64,000 nt of DNA from Pomphorhynchus laevis. Its lineage: Eukaryota > Acanthocephala > Palaeacanthocephala > Echinorhynchida > Pomphorhynchidae. Under the pieces are notes generated by a model. That model was not told the origin of the DNA, searched no databases, and saw only the letters and a list, made by a program, of their open reading frames with translations. The stretch spans positions 93,178 through 157,177 of the forward strand of contig WNNJ02002852.1 in the NCBI GenBank assembly GCA_012934845.2. Reading direction: 5' to 3'. A program made the position numbers and the translations under genes. The stretch's first letter is position 1; every line of letters starts with the position of its first letter. Below are positions 56,865 to 64,000 of the stretch, piece after piece.

Positions 56865-57395
56865 TAAAGCAAGTAAAAGTGTTATCTTGATTTAAAAAAC
56901 CATATTATGATATGCTGATGACATAAGTTAATTAAAATGCTTTAAATACAAACGCAACATAAGAAGATGGTGATTTCAGTGTAGAAACAATTATTAGAAG
57001 TCACTTTTCAGTAATGGATAAAAAGGCTATAAAGGTTGAATCAAATAATAAATTTATATCTATATTATATATATTAGAATCCGAAATTACGTAAAAATTC
57101 AATAAAACCTAGGTTCATGTGTAGTGCTTTTAAATGTACATTAAAACAATAGTTTATGTGAATAAAATGCTTAAAGTATTTAAAGCACACTTCAAAAATA
57201 TTGTTGGGTAATCGAAATTAATACTGGTATAAAAAATATTTCAGTATTAATTCTACAAAAGAATTTTTGGAACACACGAAAGGAATAATTTTTCAGTATT
57301 TAAATACATACGATTTTAGTACGCGTTATACAAATGTAGATTCAGCAGATATTATAGAAGCGTTAAAGAATTAATTAATCTTATATTCAGAAAAT
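56865..57395 (+). mobile_element. PLE family A, copy A11 (fingers region)
   Basis: Decayed plus-strand fragment. Still readable are NPKLRKNSIKPRFMCSAFKC and NTYDFSTRYTNVDSADI. Ends at the point where the 57.4-kb ORF region starts. Confidence 0.6.
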
Positions 57396-57431
57396 GTCTT
57401 ATGCGGGATAGGGAAATTTCCTATGTGAGAT

Positions 57432-58061
57432 ATGAAACTTATTTGTGGATATTGCAACGCTTCGATTTTATTGCGAAATTTTTCAAAGATCACACCTAAT
57501 AATTCTGATATCATGCTTGCTGCAAATACGTCCAAAGAATCCAACGATGTTCATTCCGTCGGTTGGAGTTTTGAGGCACTTAAAGATGTGACTCGGACGA
57601 ATGATCTATCGAGTGAAGATTGTCAAACTATGCCAAGTCACAAAATTGTGTCTTATGATACATATGTTAGAAATCTGAGATATACAAAAACCACCAGCCC
57701 TATATTTCCGGATGACATGACATCGCATTTCACAATTAGTAGAATCATATTTAGTCTGGATATATACACAGAGTCGGAAATGGTACCTATCAAAGAAGCC
57801 GGCAATTCCGTTGTCAAGTCACAATCAACATGGCCTACCTTACCTTCTCTCACGAAGCAATCAGATAATAATGATATAGACTCTCATCATATCAAAATTC
57901 TACACCAGATTGCAATCGAGGGTGAACAGTCTAGTAAAGTTTCAAGTCAGATATTCTCTCGACGACTAACTGGCCCACTAAATAGTTACAAGTCGTTCTT
58001 GTCCGGCAAATCTAATAAATCTTCCTTGGATCGGTGTTTGATTATTACGAAGATTCCTTAG
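57432..58061 (+). CDS. 209-residue ORF, possible LINE ORF1
   Basis: Intact ATG-to-stop frame. The product is polar, Ser/Thr-rich, with CGYCN near the N-terminus and SGKSNKSSLDRCLIITKIP at the C-terminus. No recognised domain. It lies about 530 bp upstream of the CR1-type ORF2 on the same strand, the place of ORF1 in such LINEs, so I suggest a CR1 ORF1. That it is uninterrupted while the following ORF2 is badly broken is a point against. Confidence 0.4.
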   Translation: MKLICGYCNASILLRNFSKITPNNSDIMLAANTSKESNDVHSVGWSFEALKDVTRTNDLSSEDCQTMPSHKIVSYDTYVRNLRYTKTTSPIFPDDMTSHFTISRIIFSLDIYTESEMVPIKEAGNSVVKSQSTWPTLPSLTKQSDNNDIDSHHIKILHQIAIEGEQSSKVSSQIFSRRLTGPLNSYKSFLSGKSNKSSLDRCLIITKIP

Positions 58062-58589
58062 TCGTCGTCAGATGTTGCCCAAACTCGAGTGGACCATGAT
58101 GTTGAACAATTTTAAAACATATTGAGAGTTATTATTTCTCAAGAAGATACCTATATTTCAAAAGTTCGCCTTATTGCGTTATTTAGGATAGGCCGTCGCA
58201 ACCATCTCGAAGGACGTTCTCGTTTGAACGTAAGTGGTTCGTGAGTTGTTAAAGCGCAGATATAAACTGATACAGTGTCTATTTCGGTGGAGACTCAGTG
58301 GTTCGTGAGTTGTTAAAGGGTATTTCTAAACTTAGGCAGTCTCCATTTTAGTTGTTGACAGATATGTCTTTTGCGGAGCGTTATCTCTGGCGTGTTGCTC
58401 AGTGTGAGCTAAATGTTCGGATAGATTCTGGAGAAACTGATCTGTGTATTGTAAATTTTCGGGTAGTTCGGTTTCATCTACGATTGAGATGACTCCCGTT
58501 ATGAAAAATATTTCTGAGAATTGTAGGATAAAACCCATTGCGTTTTATCGTAAAAGCCACAATTGACTCGATATATAAAAGCCACAATA
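58062..58589 (+). other. Spacer before LINE endonuclease
   Basis: Contains a direct repeat: GTGGTTCGTGAGTTGTTAAA occurs near 58226 and again near 58289. May be the LINE's inter-ORF region. Confidence 0.4.
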
Positions 58590-61255
58590 TAAGTTATATA
58601 TTGGAACGTTCGAAGCATTCTCAATAAGATAAATGAACTGAAGGTCATAGCTACATCTCATCATCCAAATATTATTGCCCTTGGTGAATCTTGGCTCTCT
58701 GACCTTGTTCCTTATAGCTTATTATTCATAGATGGATATAACCTGTTTCGTTGTGATCGATCTGGTCTAAGGGGGAGGGATTTTATGCTATATTGTAGTT
58801 TAGGTATTGATGTAATGTTTTTACAGACGGTTAGTGATACCAATGGGAATGAGGTTATATACCTCAAATTGTATATTGATATGGTCAATTCTATGAATGT
58901 GTTATTGTTATATCGTCATCTTTGTCAAATAACGATGGTTTAATAGAACTTATTGAGCTCTGTGGTCAACAGAAAAAATGCCTAATCTTAGGAGATCTGA
59001 ACATTCCCTCAATAGATTGGGACTCTTTTTCGTCTCCTAGTCGCATTGCATCGGACTCAGTTTTATTAAGTGATCTACACAACTGTGGTCTGCATCAGCA
59101 TGCACGTGAGGCAACCCGTTTCAATAGCCAGTCGTCTGTCCAGCCTGACGCGGTCTTGTCTTCGTTTAAGTAGGATATTACTCACATAAATTACCTTACA
59201 GGACTGGAGATGAGCGATTATTGCGTACTGTCCTTTTCATTTAAATGCGCACATAATGTAACGTATGTCAGTTCCCTGCAGGGTAAGCCTCTGAATTTCT
59301 AGAAGGCTGATTTTGACACAATTATCTAAAGATTAAAACTGGTTAGATGGCCAGATCTGTATATACGCGGAATTGACAAGGCTTGAAATGTTTTTGAAAG
59401 GATATTCTATAACTTACAGATATCACATTCTCCAAAGTTAAAAACACAGGGAAGTTTGTCGTTCGTTCGACGGGCTTCTCCGGTATTACTCACGCGCCCG
59501 TGAACATGCGTGAATTTCATTTCGTTGTGGACAACTATCATATGTGTCTTTCAAACAAATTAGGAATAGATTTATCACTCCCAGGAGGAAGAAGTGTCGT
59601 CAGTTTGAAGAGAAGTTGATTTTTATGTATGACAAGGTTCTATTCTCTTACATTCGCAAAATTAATGGCTCGAATATTCCACTAGTATCCTTAAAAAATG
59701 ATTCTCAAAACGAGGTCACGTGTAATAGTCATGGTAAACTTATTTGCCCAGGAGTTCTCATCGATGTCTTGCTCTTCACCGACATCATGTTGTTCCGAAT
59801 CAAAAAAGGGTTCAGAAGCAGTCGATCGATCTAATCTGCCGTTTTGTGCTGACGATGTTTTGAAGGTTCTCTGTAAACTAAAACCGAGCAAGCTCGGACG
59901 AACTTCGCTCAATTCCTTTTTTAAACGCTCCTCAATTATATTCATATGTTTTCCGTATGTTTCAGTTTTCTATTCTCTAATCTCGAATTCCTTCACGTTG
60001 GAAGGGGTCCATTATAGTTCCCGTGTATAAAAAAGGAGATTAACAAGTTTGTAAGAACTATCGCCTACTTGCCTTGACATGTATTATTTGCAAGTTGCTT
60101 GAAAAGCTAATAGTCAAAAACATATCTTTTGATTTGAAAAGCAACTATAAACTTACTGACTTACAACACGGTTTAAGACCAAATAGATCGCCAACAAGTA
60201 ACCTTTTGGTTTCTTCGAACTCATGGCAGTTTTTATTAGATGGAAGAGTTCAATCGGATATACTTTTCGTAGATTTTTCGCATGCTTTCGATTCAGTTCC
60301 GCATGACCGTATCATTCACAAATTGAGGTCACTTTGTGTTTGTCCAATGGATGTCCCCTGGATTGTAAATTACTTAAGTTAACTCTCTTTCAGAGTACGT
60401 GTAGGTGCAAATATGACCACCTCATTCGCTATTCATTCTGACATTCTACAGGATGCTGTTATCTCACTACTTCTTTTTATTGTCTATACCAATGATCTCC
60501 CATCTGAATTCGTTCTGATGTCGTTACGTATGCTGACGATGTTAAGATATGGCGGCGTATTAGAGATGGGAGGGACATTAAGATCCTTCAAGATGATCTG
60601 ACATGTCTAGAAAGATATGCATCGGAAAATAGTTTGAGGGTTAACTCCTCTAACTGTACGCGCATGTCCATTGGTTCTTCACTCAACTCATCATATCAGA
60701 TAGATTCGATTCAGACAAGATAAGTAAGTGAATTCAAAATATCTTGGTGTGACAATGACCAGTAGCTTAAAAACTAATGTTCAAACTAGATATATTTGTC
60801 ATCGAAGCTATCGTATTTTATTGATGTTTTTATTGACAGGATAAATCCATCAATGTTCAAGCTACTATTTTGCTTATATATTCTACCCATCCTTGAATAC
60901 GGTTTACCTGTAACTTATCCACAGACTTTAAGGGAATCCAGTGGCATTGATAACCTGTTACTTAAAAGGGTCACACATGATTCTGAATTTTTCCTATTTG
61001 ACAATCGCTGAACACTTGACATCTTTAAGTCTCGGCAACTAAAAATATCGCAGATCGGCCATTGATTTATCTACTGCAGTCAAAATTGTTTTCGATGACT
61101 TTGGGGGTCTCTTCAGCTTACTATCTGTAAATGATAGACGACAAACTCGTGGGCATGGGTTGAAATTAATAAAGACTACTACAAGATTTTCTGTTCACCA
61201 TCGATTTGCAAACAGTGTAATTAATTAATGAGTAAAATGCACTAAAGTGCCTGAG
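58590..61255 (+). mobile_element. CR1-type LINE, ORF2 broken
   Basis: Plus strand. Endonuclease start YWNVRSILNKINELKVIATS followed by PNIIALGESWLSD; CLILGDLNIPSIDWDSF (near 58985-59030); linker to 59900; RT fingers RLLALTCIICKLLEKLIV, LQHGLRPNRSPTSNLL, VDFSHAFDSVPHDRI (motif A, near 60270), then a degraded motif B/C region and a C-terminal segment with FKLLFCLYILPILEYGLPVT. The wording is that of CR1-like LINEs. Many stops; the YADD motif is no longer legible. It ends near 61255 where a PLE starts. Confidence 0.7.
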
Positions 61256-61329
61256 TATCTCTCGATGTATATTTAGCAAGAGCGACTATGACTCACAATG
61301 TTGGCTTCACTTAAATGGAGGATCATATG

Positions 61330-62674
61330 AAGAGATCACGATGATAGACCATCAGGCTATTTGTGCAAACGTTGGAAGAAATTTAATACGCTGGTTTCAC
61401 GCTAAAGAAAATCATAGACGTTTTATTGTTAAAAATCCTAAACCAGGAGTACTATACTTACTGCCAAAAGTACACAAAAATAAGCACCCTTGTCCGGGGC
61501 GTCCAATAATCAGAAATTGCGGTACGGCGTGTGAAAAGCTAGCGCGCGAAGTTCATAATGAATTATTGCCTTATTTAAAACAGACAGAATCTTATCTTTC
61601 AAGCACTGATGACTTTATTCGTAAGTTAAAGAAATTCGCAAATTTAAGGAACGGCAATTTTGACTTTGTAATGTATACACTATACGTAGAATCCCTTTTC
61701 ACATCTATCCAGTCTGACAGGGGCATATCAGCGATTAACTCTTTACTATCCAGAAAAGGCGCTTCTGAGGATCATCGACTAGTCCTTTGTCAACAACTAA
61801 GGTTAATTTTAGAGTGTAACACTTTCACTTGCCAGCAAAAAGTATTTAGACAGAAAATTGGTACGGCAATGGGAAGTCCAGTTGGTCCTACATATGCTAG
61901 CTTATATGTTTCTAACTTAGAGGAGGAATATGTGTTCAAACGTGAAAAGGCTCCACTAATGTGGGTGCGTTACATAGATGATGTGTTTATTATTTGGATC
62001 ACGGTAAGAGAGAATTTGAATTATTTGTCAGTGAACTAAATAATCTATCTGAGCTTCGCTTTACTAACACTATAGAGATGAACAACTCGATTGGGTTTCT
62101 GGATGTAAGCATCCAAAGAATGAAGAATAGCTTCCGAACATCTTTATATAGAAAATTCACTGGAACGAGAAGTATAGTGCACGCGAGCAGTTTACACACC
62201 CCTAAAACAAAGCGTCTAATAATTACGAATGAGGATATACGAGCAAAGAAAATATGCTCCTCGCCGGATATCTTTGAAAAACAATTAAGATTGCTAAAAA
62301 TAGAATTAATGGAGAGAGGATACTCAAATAAACAAATTGCAAGACAATTTCAATATGCTCGAATTATCCCGAGAAAAACACTGCTATATGATAACAGAAG
62401 AAAGCCACTCACAACTACAAACAACAAGGTGGTATGTACATATCATCAGGCACTGAAAAATTTACCATAGGATTTTAGAGAAATTACTAATGACAAATGT
62501 CCCCCTGAACGTAAACCGTTAATTTTCTTCAAATCTGGATATAACCTAAGAAGTTATTTTTCTGTCACAACTAATCATTCCACTGACATTGGTAGTAATG
62601 TACCGTGTGGAGATAAACGGTGTAAAACGTGTCAGATAATGAATAAATCAAAAACATTCACAAGCTCCACATTA
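61330..62674 (+). pseudogene. PLE family C, second copy
   Basis: Two frames, 61341-62039 and 61994-62470, then an open tail to about 62674. RFIVKNPKPGVLYLLPKVHK, CPGRPIIRNCGTACEKLARE, VMYTLYVESLFTSIQ (motif A), KIGTAMGSPVGPTYASLYVS (motif B), MWVRYIDDVFIIW (motif C), then thumb with SIGFLDVSIQRMK. One frame change lies just after YIDD. The tail gives the Cys linker (VPCGDKRCKTCQIM) and stops at a (TA)n tract, so the GIY-YIG domain is missing. Motif A reads VESLFT where most PLEs have D-x-S-L-x-T. Confidence 0.75.
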
Positions 62675-62698
62675 TATATATAGATATATATATATATA
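62675..62698. repeat. Short (TA)n tract
   Basis: Imperfect TA run (ATATATAGATATATATATAT) at the junction between PLE C and the inverted PLE pair. Confidence 0.85.
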
Positions 62699-62753
62699 AT
62701 CTGTTTAATTATCAGTTAATTAATCCAGAGAACAAAAACTTCCAATTTATTAA

Positions 62754-62787
62754 CACAACGCGTTTCGAAAAATTTCTTCTTCATGTG
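62754..62787 (-). ncRNA. Hammerhead-like motif, left PLE end
   Basis: CAC, AUGAAGA, A, GAAA/UUUC stem, GAAA, CGCG, UU, GUG. As the right copy but C3 of the core is A. Confidence 0.35.
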
Positions 62788-62875
62788 ATTACACTAGATA
62801 TTTTCTGCAGTATATATCTTGATTCCGACATGAAAGAATTCAGCGTATATCAATCACATACCAAAATTCCAATTA

Positions 62876-63376
62876 TCATGGTACATGATATTCATGATAC
62901 TTATTTAGCATTTTATCACTCATGATTTGTCCTATCCAATATTGCTCCGTTTGTTTCCTTTCATAGATATTTTTAAACCCTCCTTGTACAATTTGCGTTG
63001 ATAATATATGATTTGGAAACTCAATTTTGTGATTAACCACTCCATCAAATCCTATTTTGTTCTTTAGAATATCAGCACGTCTATTGTTCATTCTCAAGTT
63101 TAATTGTCTACCGCTCTCTCCGATATACTGTTTTTGACAATCATTGCATGTTGATAAATATATTATATTCTTTGATTTACAAGTATGGTTACCTCTTGTT
63201 TTGTACGTTAACCCGTTGTGTTGACTCTTAAATGTGTTTGTAACATTCACTATATCCGCACAACATTTACATCTTTTATCTTCACATGGAACTGAGCTAC
63301 CCATACTTTTCGTCGCTTCTGTCATATTTTTAATTTTTGAATGTACAATTTGACGTTCAAAACAAGAGGTAACCAT
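62876..63376 (-). pseudogene. PLE GIY-YIG endonuclease, left copy
   Basis: 166-residue open frame: Cys linker VPCEDKRCKCCADIV, then HTCKSKNIIYLSTCNDCQKQ and YIGESGRQLNLRMNNRRADI, a middle with FPNHILSTQIVQGG, and EQYWIGQIMSDKM. IIYLS and QYIGE are the two strands of the GIY-YIG fold; R and E follow at the expected places. The RT part is absent, so this is a 5'-truncated element. The domain itself looks complete. Confidence 0.8.
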
Positions 63377-63685
63377 ACTTGTAAATCAAAGAATATAATA
63401 TATTTATCAACATGCAATGATTGTCAAAAACAGTATATCGGAGAGAGCGGTAGACAATTAAACTTGAGAATGAACAATAGACGTGCTGATATTCTAAAGA
63501 ACAAAATAGGATTTGATGGAGTGGTTAATCACAAAATTGAGTTTCCAAATCATATATTATCAACGCAAATTGTACAAGGAGGGTTTAAAAATATCTATGA
63601 AAGGAAACAAACGGAGCAATATTGGATAGGACAAATCATGAGTGATAAAATGCTAAATAAGTATCATGAATATCATGTACCATGA
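63360..63685 (+). pseudogene. PLE GIY-YIG endonuclease, right copy
   Basis: Same domain as the left copy, starting inside the linker (TRGNHTCKSKNIIYLST) and identical from there to the C-terminus YHEYHVP. The in-frame Met at 63341 belongs to the flank. Confidence 0.8.
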
Positions 63686-63773
63686 TAATTGGAATTTTGG
63701 TATGTGATTGATATACGCTGAATTCTTTCATGTCGGAATCAAGATATATACTGCAGAAAATATCTAGTGTAAT

Positions 63774-63807
63774 CACCTGAAGAAGAAATTTTTCGAAACG
63801 CGTTGTG
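63774..63807 (+). ncRNA. Miniature hammerhead motif, right PLE end
   Basis: CAC, CUGAAGA (63777-63783), A, stem GAAA/UUUC, GAAA (63795-63798), CGCG, UU, GUG. Stem I 3 bp, stem III A-U plus C-G with a two-base loop, as in the motif at 33526. One extra base precedes stem II. Confidence 0.5.
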
Positions 63808-63932
63808 TTAATAAATTAGAAGTTTTTGTTCTCTGGATTAATTAACTGATAATTAAACAGATTATTTATAGCGTCTTGAAATAGACCTCCAGAGGCTGTT
63901 AATGAATTTAAAAAAGTTTGAGATCTAAAGTA

Positions 63933-63981
63933 AATACAACTCTGAAGAAGGCTTTTACGCCGAAAGCTTAGCTCTTGTATT
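63933..63981 (+). ncRNA. Hammerhead-like motif at window end
   Basis: AAUACAA, CU, CUGAAGA (63942-63948), A, GGC...GCC, GAAA (63962-63965), GC UUA GC, UC, UUGUAUU. Stem I is 7 bp (AAUACAA/UUGUAUU) with CU bulged next to the core, stem II 3 bp, stem III 2 bp plus A-U. Confidence 0.5.
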
Positions 63982-64000
63982 GTGCTATAAAAGAAAAATC

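Larger units (their letters stand above)
62698..63863. repeat. Large inverted repeat of PLE endonuclease ends
   Basis: Arms 62698-63203 and 63358-63863, nearly identical, spacer about 154 bp. The left arm is the minus-strand PLE whose sequence continues into the spacer; the right arm is a plus-strand copy 5'-truncated at 63358. Outer ends are the element 3' termini (CTGTTTAATTATCAGTTAAT). Confidence 0.9.

Overview
This is repeat-dense DNA from an invertebrate animal. Two pieces look like host genes: a multi-pass membrane protein of the PGAP2 type, and two exons joined by a 44-bp intron that lead into what looks like a RhoGEF (DH) domain. Almost everything else is retroelement. The base composition, the tiny intron and the mix of Penelope-like elements (PLEs), CR1, RTE, I/R1 and restriction-like-endonuclease (REL) retrotransposons fit an invertebrate. 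The sequence alone does not fix the phylum.

Layout. 1-4.1 kb: two decayed LINEs. 4.9-5.6 kb: PGAP2-like gene. 5.8-7.3 kb: 3' half of a REL retrotransposon (family E). 7.3-21.3 kb: nested copies of an AT-rich PLE (family A), with two other REL fragments, an I-like LINE fragment and an orphan 219-aa ORF. 21.4-27.0 kb: a PLE cut off by a (TA)n tract, then ten full and one partial copy of a 390-bp tandem repeat. 27.1-33.2 kb: a hammerhead-bearing repeat, then two tandem, apparently intact copies of a full-size PLE (family B). 33.5-35.3 kb: PLE D with a canonical miniature hammerhead. 35.4-39.5 kb: nearly full-length family E copy. 39.5-41 kb: PLE endonuclease fragment and host exons. 41.5-48.4 kb: a graveyard of PLE termini. 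48.4-50.1 kb: RTE LINE. 50.6-54.4 kb: the best family A copies. 54.4-57.4 kb: AT-rich DNA with one structured RNA motif. 57.4-61.3 kb: CR1 LINE. 61.3-64 kb: PLE fragments, including a large inverted repeat.

Family A places a Cys-rich, GIY-YIG-like segment upstream of the reverse transcriptase, as in permuted (Naiad-type) PLEs. Family B has the usual order, RT then GIY-YIG.

The most unusual signal is RNA structure. Besides several hammerhead cores in canonical order, three unrelated loci (14451-14521 plus strand; every unit of the 390-bp array on the minus strand, first at 22985-23054; 55319-55392 plus strand) carry all three hammerhead strands in a non-canonical order within about 70 nt. Compensatory changes are seen in the helices. 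The order cannot fold as one ordinary hammerhead, so I infer pairing between two molecules or between tandem units. Family A ends carry a cyclically equivalent arrangement.
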